The notes: generated from the sequence alone by a model not told the origin. A stretch of 64,000 nucleotides of DNA from Kutzneria sp. CA-103260 (GCF_018263855.1 NZ_CP073318.1:9238001-9302000); one strand, 5' to 3'; numbered from the stretch's first letter, positions 1 to 9,058 are shown. Made by a program: numbers and translations.

Positions 1-362
1 ATCAGCTTGGGCAGCAACGCCTTCGTCAGCCGCAGCGTGCCGATCACGTTGGTTTCCCACATGCGGCGCCAGTTGTCCTCGTCCGCCGCGTCGACGCGTT
101 CCAGGCCGAAGGCCCCGCCCGCGTTGTTCACCAGGACATTGGCCTCGGCGATGCCGTCCGTGAACGCCGCGACGGAATCGACGTCGGTCACGTCCAGTGC
201 CAGCGGCGTGCCGTCGATCTCGGCGGCGATCGCCTTGATCCGGTCGAACCGGCGTGCGCCGAGCACGACGTGGAAACCCTCGGCGGCCAGGCGGCGGGCG
301 GTGGCCTCGCCGATGCCCGAGCTGGCGCCGGTGACAACTGCGATGGGGGACTGAGTGCTCAC
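1..362 (-). CDS. SDR-family oxidoreductase, N-terminal part (runs off the window)
   Basis: Reading the complement from a GTG at 362 gives a protein starting MSTQSPIAVVTGASSGIGEA. This is the Rossmann TGxxxGIG cofactor motif of short-chain dehydrogenases/reductases at its usual place, and an NNAG motif follows about 80 residues later. About 120 codons are present; the catalytic Y-x-x-x-K part lies beyond position 1. The family reduces or oxidises hydroxyl/carbonyl groups with NAD(P)H, but the substrate cannot be told from the N-terminus. The gene is divergent from the L,D-transpeptidase gene, so the 363-489 interval should hold promoters for both. Confidence 0.85.
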   Translation of the reverse strand, partial: MSTQSPIAVVTGASSGIGEATARRLAAEGFHVVLGARRFDRIKAIAAEIDGTPLALDVTDVDSVAAFTDGIAEANVLVNNAGGAFGLERVDAADEDNWRRMWETNVIGTLRLTKALLPKL

Positions 363-489
363 GGCACCGATCCTCTCGCCTGTCCGCGCCCGCCCGCCAC
401 TGCTGGTCGGTGAGCAAGCTCACAGGCTTCGGTTGTTACTGATTCACCTGGTCAGACGTCCCCAAGATGGGGAGAAACGTCAGGAGGCG

Positions 490-1677
490 ATGGTGGCAAC
501 GGGGACCCGCGTGAAGGCGGGGTTGGTGATCGCGGCGGCGCTGGTGCTCGCGGGATGCTCGGGCGGCGGTCTGACGCCCATCGGGGCCACGACGACGTCG
601 AGCAAACCGGCCGCCCCGGCCGCCAAACTGACGGGTGCCCCGGTCGACGGGACCAAGGGCGTGACCGTGAACACGCCGGTGACCCTCACCGCCGACGGCG
701 GCACCATCAAGGACGTCGCCCTGGTGGACGGGGCCGGCAAGGCCGTCGCCGGCAAGCCCGGGGCGGACGGCAAGACGTGGAGCAGCACCGGCCAGCTGGA
801 CTTCGGGCAGACCTACACGTACGACGCGAAGGCGCTCAACGCCGACGGCAAGCCCACCAACCTGCACGGCAGCTTCAGCACTGTCGCGCCGGGCACGCTC
901 GTGCGCGGCATGCTCAACATCGACGACGGCGGCGAGGTCGGCGTCGCCGCGCCGATCGTGCTCCAGTTCAGCGGGCACATCGATGACAAGGCCCGGGCCG
1001 CGGTGGAGAAGGCGCTGTCCGTGCAGTCGGATCAGCCCAACACCGGCTCGTGGGGGTGGCTGCCTGACAGCGACCAGGGTTCGCGGATCCACTACCGGAC
1101 GAAGGAGTACTGGGCGCCCGGCAGCAAGATCAACGTGACCGCCAACCTGTACGGGGTGTCCTACGGCGGCAACGCCTACGGCAAGGCCGACCTGACTTTG
1201 GCGTTCACCATCGGCCGGTCGCAGATCGTCCGGGCCGACGTGAACACGCACAAGATGACCGTGCTGCGGGACGGCAAGGAGGTCGCCACCTACGACGCCA
1301 GCATGGGGTCCGGCGCGAGCCAGGACCGGGTGACCCGGTCGGGCACGCACGTGGTGACCGAGAAGTGGCAGGACAAGGACATGTCCAACCCGCCGTACTA
1401 CGAGCACGCCCACGAGCGCTGGGCGGTGCGGATTTCGAACAACGGCGAGTTCATCCACGCCAACCCGAACACGGTCGGTGATCAGGGCAACAGCAATGTC
1501 ACCCACGGTTGCATCAACCTGTCGACCGCGGACGCCCAGGCCTACTTCGGCACCGCCATGTACGGCGACCCGGTCGAGGTCACCGGCTCCGACGTGGCCC
1601 TGTCGTCCGCCGACGGCGACCTCTACGACTGGGCGATGGGTTGGGACCAGTGGCAGGCCCTCTCCGCGCTGCGCTGA
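490..1677 (+). CDS. L,D-transpeptidase lipoprotein with Ig-like domains
   Basis: A 395-residue exported lipoprotein. The N-terminus has a charged start, a hydrophobic stretch and the lipobox LAGC, followed by a Gly/Ser/Thr/Pro-rich spacer. Two immunoglobulin-like beta domains follow (roughly residues 50-250), then a YkuD catalytic domain with HGCINLS, which holds the active-site His and Cys. Family knowledge: such enzymes make 3-3 cross-links in peptidoglycan, like mycobacterial LdtMt2. The ATG at 490 was chosen because CAGGAGG lies just upstream and the lipobox then falls about 20 residues in; an in-frame start at 355 would put 45 unlikely residues in front of the signal peptide. It acts outside the cytoplasmic membrane. 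Confidence 0.93.
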   Translation: MVATGTRVKAGLVIAAALVLAGCSGGGLTPIGATTTSSKPAAPAAKLTGAPVDGTKGVTVNTPVTLTADGGTIKDVALVDGAGKAVAGKPGADGKTWSSTGQLDFGQTYTYDAKALNADGKPTNLHGSFSTVAPGTLVRGMLNIDDGGEVGVAAPIVLQFSGHIDDKARAAVEKALSVQSDQPNTGSWGWLPDSDQGSRIHYRTKEYWAPGSKINVTANLYGVSYGGNAYGKADLTLAFTIGRSQIVRADVNTHKMTVLRDGKEVATYDASMGSGASQDRVTRSGTHVVTEKWQDKDMSNPPYYEHAHERWAVRISNNGEFIHANPNTVGDQGNSNVTHGCINLSTADAQAYFGTAMYGDPVEVTGSDVALSSADGDLYDWAMGWDQWQALSALR

Positions 1678-1725
1678 CCATCGTCGACGGCAGCGTCGCT
1701 GCTTGACATCTTCTGCCTTCGTGTA

Positions 1726-1782
1726 AAGCGGCGGCGTAGCTCGAATGCTGAAGCGCTGCTCCAGTGCGGCGGCGTTGCTCCT
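1726..1782 (-). repeat. Three units of a degenerate 19-bp tandem repeat
   Basis: Read on the complement, three consecutive 19-nt units occur, for example TGGAGCAGCGCTTCAGCAT followed by a unit starting TCGAGC. They match the repeat seen in larger arrays at about 42.2 and 59.2 kb. They lie between the transpeptidase and hydrolase genes. This is one reason to start the hydrolase downstream of them. Confidence 0.75.
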
Positions 1783-1856
1783 GGGGGAACGCGCTGGTGC
1801 AACGGCTGGTCCTCGGTGGCGGGAAGAGGAGGGGCCAGCGGGGCGTTGACCACGTT

Positions 1857-2672
1857 GTGAGGGTGACGGCTGCGGACGGGACCGAGCTCGCCTGCCACGT
1901 GTCGGGACCGGAGGATGCGCCACCTGTGGTGCTGGTCCACGGCTGGGCGGCAGCGGCGAGTAGCTGGGGCGATGTCGGGGCCGACCGGTTGCGAACGATT
2001 GCGGTCGACTTGCGGGGGCACGGCGACTCCGGCCGGCCGGTCGACGGTTACCGCGATTCGGAAACGTGGGCGGGCGACATCGCTGCCGTGCTTGGGTGTG
2101 TTGGCGCACCGGCGGTGCTGGTGGGCTGGTCGTACGGCGGGCTCGTCATCACCGACTACCTCCGTCACCACGGGACGGCCGGCGTCGCCGGCATCGTGCT
2201 GGTCGGTGCGATCACGGAGATCGGGCGCGGTCACCCCGGCGGTCATGTCGGGCCGGCGATGCGGGCGGCCCTGCCGGCGGCGCTGTCGGAGGACGCGGAC
2301 GTCGCCGTTCCAGCGTTGCTGGAACTGACCAGGAGGATGACCGCCACGCCGATGGCCGGCGCGATGCTGCAAAGCGCGCTCTCTGCTCCATTGCGTGTGC
2401 CGCCGAGCGTGCGGGCGGCGATGTTCCAGCGCGACGTCGACAGCGCCGAGTTGCTGCGCTCGATCGATGTGCCGACTCTGCTCATCCACGGCACCGCTGA
2501 CGCCGTCGTGGATCCACGGGCCACCGAGTACGCCGCCGGCCTCATCGGGGCCTCCGACACCCGCTGGTACGAGGACATCGGGCACATGCCCTTCCTGGAA
2601 TGTGTCGAGGATTTCACCGCCGATCTAGTCACTTTCGCGCAGTCCGTGGCAACGACGAAGGCAGGATCCTGA
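1857..2672 (+). CDS. alpha/beta-fold hydrolase
   Basis: A 271-residue protein with the full alpha/beta-hydrolase set: oxyanion-hole motif VLVHGW, nucleophile elbow GWSYGG (Ser), the acid in HGTADAVVD, and the catalytic His in IGHMPF near the C-terminus. The substrate is unknown. The GTG at 1857 was chosen because homology-like sequence starts there (VRVTAADGTEL). An in-frame upstream start would translate the 19-bp repeat tract. The ribosome-binding site is not clear. The stop lies one base before the mshA start, so the two genes are probably cotranscribed. Confidence 0.85.
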   Translation: MRVTAADGTELACHVSGPEDAPPVVLVHGWAAAASSWGDVGADRLRTIAVDLRGHGDSGRPVDGYRDSETWAGDIAAVLGCVGAPAVLVGWSYGGLVITDYLRHHGTAGVAGIVLVGAITEIGRGHPGGHVGPAMRAALPAALSEDADVAVPALLELTRRMTATPMAGAMLQSALSAPLRVPPSVRAAMFQRDVDSAELLRSIDVPTLLIHGTADAVVDPRATEYAAGLIGASDTRWYEDIGHMPFLECVEDFTADLVTFAQSVATTKAGS

Positions 2673-2673
2673 C

Positions 2674-3960
2674 GTGACCCCAGAGCGAGCACCGCACCGG
2701 GTGGCAGTCCTCTCCGTGCACACGTCGCCGCTGGAGCAGCCGGGCACCGGCGACGCCGGCGGCATGAACGTCTACATCGCCCAGACGGCCAAGCGCATGG
2801 CCGACCGGGGCATCGCCGTCGAGGTGTTCACCCGGGCCACCTCCTCCGACCTGCCACCGGTCGCCGAGCTGGCGCCAGGGGTCACCGTCCGGCACATCGT
2901 CGCCGGCCCCTTCGAGGGCCTGGCCAAGGACGAGCTGCCGGGCCAGCTCTGCGCGTTCACGGCGGGCGTCCTGCGCACCGAGGCGCACCACGAGCCCGGC
3001 TATTACGACGTGGTCCACTCCCACTACTGGCTGTCCGGCCAGGTCGGCTGGCTGGCGCGCGAACGCTGGGGCGTGCCGCTGGTGCACACGGCCCACACCC
3101 TGGCCAAGGTCAAGAACGCGGCGCTCGCCGAGGGCGACACCCCGGAGCCGAGGATGCGGGTCATCGGCGAGGAGCAGGTCGTCGCCGAGGCGGACCGGCT
3201 GGTGGCGAACACCGATGTCGAGTCCGCCGAGCTGGTCTCCCTCTACGACGCCGATCCGACCAAGGTCCTGACCGTGCCGCCGGGCGTCGACCTCGGTCGC
3301 TTCACGCCGGGCAGCCAGGCCGCCGCCCGGGCGGCGCTGGACCTGCCGCTCGACGCAGTGGTGTTGACCTTCGTCGGCCGGATCCAGCCGCTCAAGGCGC
3401 CGGACGTGCTGCTCCGCGCCGCCGCCGAGCTCCTCGTCGAGCGTCCGGAGCTGCGCTCGAAGCTGGTGGTGGTTGTGGTCGGCGGCCCGTCCGGATCAGG
3501 GCTGGAGCAGCCCAAGGCGCTCCAGGAATTGGCGGTCGAGCTGGGCATTCTCGACGTCGTGCGGTTCATGCCGCCGCAGCGGGGCGAGGCGTTGGCGCGG
3601 GTGTATCGCGCCGCGGACGTGGTGGCCGTGCCGAGCCACAACGAGTCGTTCGGCCTGGTCGCGCTGGAGGCGCAGGCCTGCGGCACGCCGGTGGTGGCGG
3701 CGGCGGTCGGCGGGCTGCCGATCGCGGTGGTCGACAACGTGACCGGTCGTCTGGTGGGGGACCACAATCCCGGGAACTGGGCACGCGTGCTCGGCGACGT
3801 GGCGCTGCGTCCGTCGTTACGCGAGGAACTCGCGCGCAATGCCGTCGGCCATGCTCGACGGTTCTCATGGGACCGCACGACCGACGCGCTCCTGGACGGG
3901 TACGCCAATGCTCGGCGTGATTTCCTGTCGGAGGTGCGACGACGGGAGGTGACGGTGTGA
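2674..3960 (+). CDS. mshA: D-inositol-3-phosphate glycosyltransferase MshA
   Basis: A 428-residue GT-B, GT4-family glycosyltransferase. It has the N-terminal GDAGGMNVY nucleotide-sugar loop typical of MshA, HSHYWLSG, and the C-terminal ESFGLVALE (E-x7-E) motif. MshA transfers GlcNAc from UDP-GlcNAc to 1L-myo-inositol-1-phosphate, the first committed step of mycothiol synthesis in the cytoplasm. A GTG start follows the preceding stop by one base. The ybjN-like gene overlaps its end by 4 nt (GTGTGA), the same pairing as in mycobacteria. Confidence 0.96.
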   Translation: MTPERAPHRVAVLSVHTSPLEQPGTGDAGGMNVYIAQTAKRMADRGIAVEVFTRATSSDLPPVAELAPGVTVRHIVAGPFEGLAKDELPGQLCAFTAGVLRTEAHHEPGYYDVVHSHYWLSGQVGWLARERWGVPLVHTAHTLAKVKNAALAEGDTPEPRMRVIGEEQVVAEADRLVANTDVESAELVSLYDADPTKVLTVPPGVDLGRFTPGSQAAARAALDLPLDAVVLTFVGRIQPLKAPDVLLRAAAELLVERPELRSKLVVVVVGGPSGSGLEQPKALQELAVELGILDVVRFMPPQRGEALARVYRAADVVAVPSHNESFGLVALEAQACGTPVVAAAVGGLPIAVVDNVTGRLVGDHNPGNWARVLGDVALRPSLREELARNAVGHARRFSWDRTTDALLDGYANARRDFLSEVRRREVTV

Positions 3961-4484
3961 CCGCCACGCTGGACGAGCTGGACGGCCTGATCGCCGGGAC
4001 GCTGCGGGACAACGAGATCAAATACGACCGCCGCGGGCCGGGGCGCTACTTCCTGTCGCTGCCGGGCACGAAGAAGCTGCAGACCAACTGCTGGCTGATC
4101 GTCACCGACCACGCGCTGCTCGTCGAGGCCTTCGTCTGCCGCAAGCCGGACGAGGCCTTCGAGGAGGTCTACCGCTTCCTGCTGCGCCGCAACGCCCGGC
4201 TCTACGGCGTGCACTACACCCTGGACGACCGCGGCGACATCTACCTCGTCGGCCGCATCGGCCTGCACGCCGTGACCCCGGAGGAGCTGGACCGGCTGCT
4301 CGGGCAGGTGCTGGAGGCGGCGGACGGTGACTTCAACCCGTTGCTGGAGATCGGCTTCGCCGGCGCCATCCGCCGGGAGTGGGACTGGCGGGTCTCACGG
4401 GGCGAGTCGCTGGCCAACCTCAGCGCCTTCCAGCATCTCGTCGGCTCGGCGGGCGACCGGCCGGCAGTGGCCGACGAGTCCTGA
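3957..4484 (+). CDS. YbjN-domain protein
   Basis: A 175-residue soluble protein of the YbjN family (type III chaperone-like fold), which lies directly after mshA across Actinobacteria, including Mycobacterium. It starts at the GTG overlapping the mshA stop, so translation is probably coupled. The N-terminal half (DNEIKYDRRGPGRYFLSLPG) and the later NARLYGVHYTLDDRGDIYL are typical of the family. The molecular role is not known; conserved linkage suggests a function near mycothiol or redox biology, which is inference only. Confidence 0.88.
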   Translation: MTATLDELDGLIAGTLRDNEIKYDRRGPGRYFLSLPGTKKLQTNCWLIVTDHALLVEAFVCRKPDEAFEEVYRFLLRRNARLYGVHYTLDDRGDIYLVGRIGLHAVTPEELDRLLGQVLEAADGDFNPLLEIGFAGAIRREWDWRVSRGESLANLSAFQHLVGSAGDRPAVADES

Positions 4485-4560
4485 TCGTGACGTTCTGACC
4501 GCAACGCCGGGCCCGTGCCCTCCCGTCCTCCGGGCGAATCCGAGATGGGGAGGCGCAGGG

Positions 4561-5457
4561 ATGGCACGCTCACACACTCGAAGAACGCTGACGCTCATCA
4601 CCATTGCGTGCGCATTGCTCGCGGGGTGCTCCGCTGGTGCGAACAGCGCGGGCACGTCGGCGGTCGCACCCGGCGTGCCGAGCAACGGCACAGCCTCGGG
4701 GCCGGCGGGTGGTTCGAACGGGGCCGACGTCGGCAAGGCGCCGCAGGCCACCGGTGCTCCGGCGAGCGGGCAGTCGGCGTCGACGCCCGCGGGCAACGGC
4801 CGACAGATCGTGCGCACGGCGACGATCAACCTGAAGGCGACGGACGTTGCCGACGCGGTCACGAAGATCCGCAAAGCGGCGACCGACGTCGGCGGCTACT
4901 CCAGCGACGAGAACTCCGGCGACGACCACGGCACCCTCACGCTGAAGGTGCCGGCGGACAAGTTGGAGCCGGTCCTCGACAAGATCGGCTCGTACGGCCG
5001 GGTCACCTCCCGGGTCGAGCACGCCGAGGACGTCACCGACGAGATGGTCGACGTGACCAGCCGGCTGGCTACGCAGCGTGCCAGCGTCGACCGGGTGCGG
5101 GCGCTGATGGACAAGGCGACGTCACTGAGTGATGTCACCCAGATCGAGAGCGAACTGACCAAGCGTGAGGCCGACCTCGAATCGCTCGAGCAGCGCCATG
5201 ACGCTCTTGCCGCGCAGGTCGCGATGTCCACGGTCACGGTCGACGTGAGCAAGACCGATGCGCCGCCACCCCCGCAGGAGGAGCAGCCGAGCTTCCTCAG
5301 CGCTCTCGGCGCGGGCTGGCACGCGCTGATCGCCACGGCCAACGGGATCGGCGTCGCCCTCGGCGCGGTGTTGCCGTTTGTGCTGGTCATCGGCATTCCG
5401 GCGACCGCGGTGTACGTGCTGGTCCGGCGGCGGAGGGCCCGGCCGCAGACACCCTGA
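4561..5457 (+). CDS. DUF4349 lipoprotein
   Basis: A 298-residue envelope protein. The signal sequence ends in the lipobox LLAGC, followed by a low-complexity Gly/Ser/Ala linker. Then comes the DUF4349 domain (ATINLKATDVADAVTKIRKAATDVGGY...), a coiled-coil stretch (LTKREADLESLEQRHDALAAQV) and one C-terminal membrane helix with a basic RRRRAR tail. It is therefore anchored at both ends. The ATG at 4561 sits after GGGGAGGCGCAGGG. The function is unknown. A terminator follows. Confidence 0.85.
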   Translation: MARSHTRRTLTLITIACALLAGCSAGANSAGTSAVAPGVPSNGTASGPAGGSNGADVGKAPQATGAPASGQSASTPAGNGRQIVRTATINLKATDVADAVTKIRKAATDVGGYSSDENSGDDHGTLTLKVPADKLEPVLDKIGSYGRVTSRVEHAEDVTDEMVDVTSRLATQRASVDRVRALMDKATSLSDVTQIESELTKREADLESLEQRHDALAAQVAMSTVTVDVSKTDAPPPPQEEQPSFLSALGAGWHALIATANGIGVALGAVLPFVLVIGIPATAVYVLVRRRRARPQTP

Positions 5458-5466
5458 GCGTGAACC

Positions 5467-5515
5467 GTGGGACGGTCCCGGGTCGAAGGGGAGTCGAGGC
5501 CCCGGGCCGTCCCAC
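5467..5515 (+). terminator. Strong hairpin after the DUF4349 gene
   Basis: GTGGGACGG-T-CCCGGG pairs with CCCGGGCCGTCCCAC, about 15 bp with one bulged T, starting 10 nt after the stop codon. There is no clear T-run, as is common in high-GC actinomycetes. Confidence 0.8.
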
Positions 5516-5853
5516 GTCGATTCACCCGCCGCGGCGGCGTTCCTGGGCGAGGGGGTGCCGCAGGGGGCCGAAGGCGGGGCGGCGGTCCGACGGGGGGACG
5601 AACCGCACTCAGCTCGCCGGATCGGGGAGTGTGTGAGAGCCGATCCGGTGGGCGATGACAACTTTGCAGACCGATTATGCCTACCACAAGTAGATTCGCT
5701 ACTCCATAAGAGTGAATCACGATGGGGTGTCGTAACGACGGTCCTTGCCGGGACAACATCACGGTCGACTCGCGTGTGGGCTCGCTCGCCGACGGTACGG
5801 CGTGGCATCGTCCACGGGGTCGCAGGTACCGAAGCGAGCAAGGCAGGGTCGCC
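5516..5853 (+). other. Intergenic region upstream of the acyl-CoA ligase gene
   Basis: About 340 bp without a convincing gene. A locally AT-richer stretch near 5650-5730 probably holds the ligase promoter, but I could not pick -35/-10 boxes with confidence. AAGGCAGG before 5854 is a fair ribosome-binding site. Confidence 0.4.
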
Positions 5854-7425
5854 ATGGTCTTTCGCAGTTCCTTCCCCGATGTCGACATCCCCGCGCTGCC
5901 GGCGCACGAGCTGATCTTCCGGGGACTGGCCGAGAAGGCGGACCGGCCCGCGCTGATCGACGGCATCAGCGGCCTGACGATCACCTACGGCGAGTTCGCC
6001 ACCGCTGTCGACCGCCTCGCGGCGGCGCTGGCCGAGCGCGGCGTCGGCAAGGGCGACGTGATCGGCATCTTCGCCCCCAACACGCCCGCGTACGCCATCA
6101 CCCTGCACGGCGTCCTGCGCGCCGGCGCGATCGCCACCACCGCCAACGCCCTGTACACCGCCGAGGAAGTCGCGAGCCAGCTCACCGACGCCGGCGCGAA
6201 GATGCTGTTCACGGTGTCGGCGTTCCTCGAACGCGCGACCGCTGCGGCAAAGCTGGCGGGCATCGAGGACGTGTTCGTGTTCGACAAGGCGGACGGCCAC
6301 ACCAGCCTGTCCGACCTGCTCGCCAGCACCGCCCCGGCGCCGGAGATCGAGTTCGACACGGCCGAGGACCTGGCCGTGCTGCCGTACTCGTCGGGCACCA
6401 CCGGGCGGGCCAAGGGCGTCATGCTCACGCACCGCGCGCTGGTGGCGAACATCGTGCAGACCGACGCGATGATGGACACCGCGAACGTCAACCGGGTGCT
6501 GGCGGTGCTGCCGTTCTTCCACATCTACGGCATGCAGGTCACCCTCAACCACGCGCTGGCCATCGGCGCGACCGTGATCACCATGCCCAAGTTCGACCTG
6601 CCGGAGTTCCTGCGGATCATCGCCGAGTACCGCACCGACCGGGTCTACATCGCGCCGCCGATCGCCGTCGCGCTGGCCAAGCACCCGATCGTCGACTCCT
6701 ACGACCTGTCCGCGCTGAAGGTGCTGTTCTCCGGCGCCGCGCCGCTGGACGAGGAGCTGGCCGAGGCCGTGCACAAGCGGTTGGGCTGCAAGGTCAAGCA
6801 GGGTTACGGCATGACCGAGATGAGCCCGGTCAGCCACACCATTCCCGACCACCGCGACGACATCGCCATCGGCACCGTCGGCCTGATCGTGCCGAACATG
6901 GAGAACAAGGTCGTCGACCTGGCCACCGGCGAGGAGCTCGGCGTCGGCGAACGCGGCGAGCTGTGGTGCAAGGGGCCCAACGTGATGAAGGGCTACCTGA
7001 ACAACGCCGAGGCCACCGCCGCCACCCTCGACTCCGACGGCTTCCTGCACACCGGCGACGTCGCCGTGATCGACGAGAACGGCATCGTCAGCATCGTCGA
7101 CCGGGTCAAGGAGCTGATCAAGTACAAGGGCTACCAGGTGCCACCGGCCGAGTTGGAGGCGCTGCTGCTCACCCACCCGCGGATCGCCGACGCCGCCGTC
7201 ATCGGCGTGCACGACGCCGAGGGCGAGGAGGTCCCGAAGGCCTTCGTGGTGCGCCAGGCCGGCGCCGACGACGTCACCGCGGACGACGTGATGACCTTCG
7301 TCGCCGAGCGGGTCGCCCCGCACAAGAAGGTTCGCGTGGTGGAATTCCTCGACGCCATCCCGAAATCCGCCTCCGGCAAGATCCTGCGCAAGGACCTTCG
7401 TGCCCGGGAGGCAGCCGGGAATTGA
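5854..7425 (+). CDS. Acyl-CoA ligase (4-coumarate:CoA ligase-like) with element-supplied C-terminus
   Basis: A 523-residue AMP-forming ligase. It has the P-loop-like YSSGTTGRAKGVMLTH (A3), GYGMTEMSP (A5), the HTGDVA/VDRVKELIKYKGYQV region (A7-A8) and the catalytic lysine in PKSASGKILRKDL (A10). Family reaction: carboxylate + ATP + CoA to acyl-CoA. An integrative element is inserted immediately after the SGK codons, so the last 15 codons or so come from the attL core and element DNA, ending EAAGN. The displaced native end, reading ETAS, is at 23.8 kb. The enzyme should stay functional because only a few terminal residues change. The original 3' untranslated region and terminator are now 16.4 kb away. 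Confidence 0.93.
   Translation: MVFRSSFPDVDIPALPAHELIFRGLAEKADRPALIDGISGLTITYGEFATAVDRLAAALAERGVGKGDVIGIFAPNTPAYAITLHGVLRAGAIATTANALYTAEEVASQLTDAGAKMLFTVSAFLERATAAAKLAGIEDVFVFDKADGHTSLSDLLASTAPAPEIEFDTAEDLAVLPYSSGTTGRAKGVMLTHRALVANIVQTDAMMDTANVNRVLAVLPFFHIYGMQVTLNHALAIGATVITMPKFDLPEFLRIIAEYRTDRVYIAPPIAVALAKHPIVDSYDLSALKVLFSGAAPLDEELAEAVHKRLGCKVKQGYGMTEMSPVSHTIPDHRDDIAIGTVGLIVPNMENKVVDLATGEELGVGERGELWCKGPNVMKGYLNNAEATAATLDSDGFLHTGDVAVIDENGIVSIVDRVKELIKYKGYQVPPAELEALLLTHPRIADAAVIGVHDAEGEEVPKAFVVRQAGADDVTADDVMTFVAERVAPHKKVRVVEFLDAIPKSASGKILRKDLRAREAAGN
7379..7410 (+). repeat. attL: 32-bp attachment core
   Basis: This 32-bp stretch recurs at 23775-23806 with 31 of 32 bases identical (T here, G there, at position 20). 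It begins within the AAG codon of the catalytic lysine of the ligase and covers the codons for ILRKDLRARE. The integrase gene lies about 240 bp inside this end, as is usual for AICEs. Integration at these two copies explains the broken and rebuilt ligase 3' end. Confidence 0.92.
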
Positions 7426-7544
7426 GCCGGCCGAGCCCCTGCAAACAAGCCTCTTACCAGCGCAAATGACCGTGCCAGGCGTAGTCGGGTGGGTGTCACT
7501 GGGTGCGGCTGAGGGGCGCCGGATGCCACGGCTCGCGGAACAGT

Positions 7545-7560
7545 CGCGGAACGTTCCGCG
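7545..7560. promoter_or_regulatory. 16-bp palindrome between attL and int
   Basis: CGCGGAACGTTCCGCG is a perfect palindrome, with a further half copy (GCGGAACAG) just upstream at about 7535. Its place between the attachment core and int fits an arm-type Int or Xis binding site, but this is inference from position only. Confidence 0.4.
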
Positions 7561-7590
7561 CGGGAGCCGCAGCAGGCCATAGAACGAGGG

Positions 7591-7626
7591 ACGACCCTCG
7601 GACCTGGCCCAAGGTCCGAGGGTCGT
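7591..7626 (-). terminator. Terminator for the int transcript
   Basis: ACGACCCTCGGACCT and AGGTCCGAGGGTCGT are perfect 15-bp arms around a 6-nt loop, 23 bp past the int stop on the complement. It probably also stops read-through from the ligase on the other strand. Confidence 0.8.
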
Positions 7627-7648
7627 CCTCACTCGCTCACCGACGCTA

Positions 7649-9058
7649 TCAGTGCTCATCACGCAGGACCCGATCGATCTTCTGGTTGATCACCTCTCGG
7701 TTCCCGTCGACGCACTTCGCGTAGATCTTGAGCAGCACCGCAACCGAGTGCCCCGCCCGCGCCGCCACCTCCGCCGGATCGGCCCCGCCGTTCAACCACG
7801 TACTGACCGCCGCGTGCCGCAGGTCGTACGGCCGAGCCGCCAGCGACGTGCCGACCTGATGGGGCGCAAGCCCGATCACCCGAGCCTTCTTCCATGCCCG
7901 CGTGTAGACCGACACCGGCACGCCCTGCCCCGACTTCGAACCGCGGAACAGTCGGCCGTCCGACGCCGTCCCGTAGACCTCCAGGTGTTCCCGCAGGATC
8001 GCCACCAGCTCCGGAGGGATCGGCACCCGCCGAATCTCCCGCCGAGCTCGCCGCTTCAACGCCCGCTCCTCATGCACCCTGCCCTCATCGCTGTATCGGG
8101 CATTCGACGCGGAGAACGACCGGCACAGGACCAGCTCACCCCAGCCCGCATCGGGTAGCACGCAATCCTCACCATGCAGTCCGAGGGCCTCACCGGGTCG
8201 CAGGCCGCCGAAGTACATGCAGGCGAAGAACGCATGCAGCCGCTGCCCCTGATCACGGCTCTGGCGATCAGAGACGTACGTGCAGGCCGCCAACAACTGC
8301 CGTGCCTGCCGGGGATTCACCACCGTTCGCGGATCGACCTCGTCCACCGCCACGTCATCACCCAGCGAGGCCCGCCCGGTCAGCCCTGCCATGGGATTGA
8401 ACGTCAGCACCTCCCGCTCCACGGCATCCGCCACCAGGCGGTGCAGTACCAGCCGCCGCTTCTCCACAGTCGACGGCGCAGCCGGCTTCCCTGACATCAA
8501 CAACGTCATCGGAGCCGACTCCAGGAGTTGCCGAACTTCCGACCGCGTCGACAACTCCGTGATCGGACGCGACGCCCGGCCGATCCAACTGGCCGCTGCC
8601 CGCAGGTCCAACGACATGTCCAACTCCCGGGTGTTCGACGGCAGCACCCGGGTCGTGAGCACCCGCCGCAGAACTTGACTCTTCGGCGGGTTGTCCAACG
8701 GCTTGATGAAGCCGGCGACCGCGCTCGCCAGGTTGTCCACGGTCGTCTTCCGAGTCTGCGGCGGGGCCTTCTTCCAGATCCGATCGACGAACTCCTGGGC
8801 GTATGTCAGAAGCGACTGCTCACCACCCTTCGCCTGCAATTCCGACACCGGCAGACCCGTCTCGATGTCGAACTCTTCGCCACGCCGCATCGCCTGGAGC
8901 AGATCCGACCGTCGGTTCTCCGCCTGCGGCCGGTGCTCGTACCACTCCGAGTGCTCCTCCGACGCCGTGACCCACCGGACGCCGTACTTCCGTCGCCGGC
9001 CCTTCATCACCTTCAAAGCCCACATCCGGACCTGAAGAGTCGTCCCCCTCTCACTCAT
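7649..9058 (-). CDS. int: Tyrosine-family integrase of the AICE
   Basis: A 469-residue site-specific recombinase. The C-terminal catalytic domain shows GGLRPGEALGL (first Arg), RPYDLRHAAVS (second Arg box), AGHSV (His) and LLKIYAKC (nucleophile Tyr). In the second box the usual H of H-x-x-R is a Tyr (YDLRH), which I recall as common among actinobacterial AICE integrases. The N-terminal 150 residues or so form the arm-binding/SAM-like region. It recombines attP with the ligase-gene attB. The start overlaps the xis stop by 4 nt, and the gene is read toward attL. Confidence 0.95.
   Translation of the reverse strand: MSERGTTLQVRMWALKVMKGRRRKYGVRWVTASEEHSEWYEHRPQAENRRSDLLQAMRRGEEFDIETGLPVSELQAKGGEQSLLTYAQEFVDRIWKKAPPQTRKTTVDNLASAVAGFIKPLDNPPKSQVLRRVLTTRVLPSNTRELDMSLDLRAAASWIGRASRPITELSTRSEVRQLLESAPMTLLMSGKPAAPSTVEKRRLVLHRLVADAVEREVLTFNPMAGLTGRASLGDDVAVDEVDPRTVVNPRQARQLLAACTYVSDRQSRDQGQRLHAFFACMYFGGLRPGEALGLHGEDCVLPDAGWGELVLCRSFSASNARYSDEGRVHEERALKRRARREIRRVPIPPELVAILREHLEVYGTASDGRLFRGSKSGQGVPVSVYTRAWKKARVIGLAPHQVGTSLAARPYDLRHAAVSTWLNGGADPAEVAARAGHSVAVLLKIYAKCVDGNREVINQKIDRVLRDEH

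Noticed and set aside
436..2109. 557-codon open frame on the complement across the transpeptidase gene
   Set aside because: It is a shadow frame caused by high GC at third positions; the + strand protein has a lipobox and the HGCIN motif.
5122..7662. 846-codon open frame on the complement across the ligase gene
   Set aside because: Composition is low-complexity Arg/His/Gly/Val and the + strand encodes a complete ANL enzyme.
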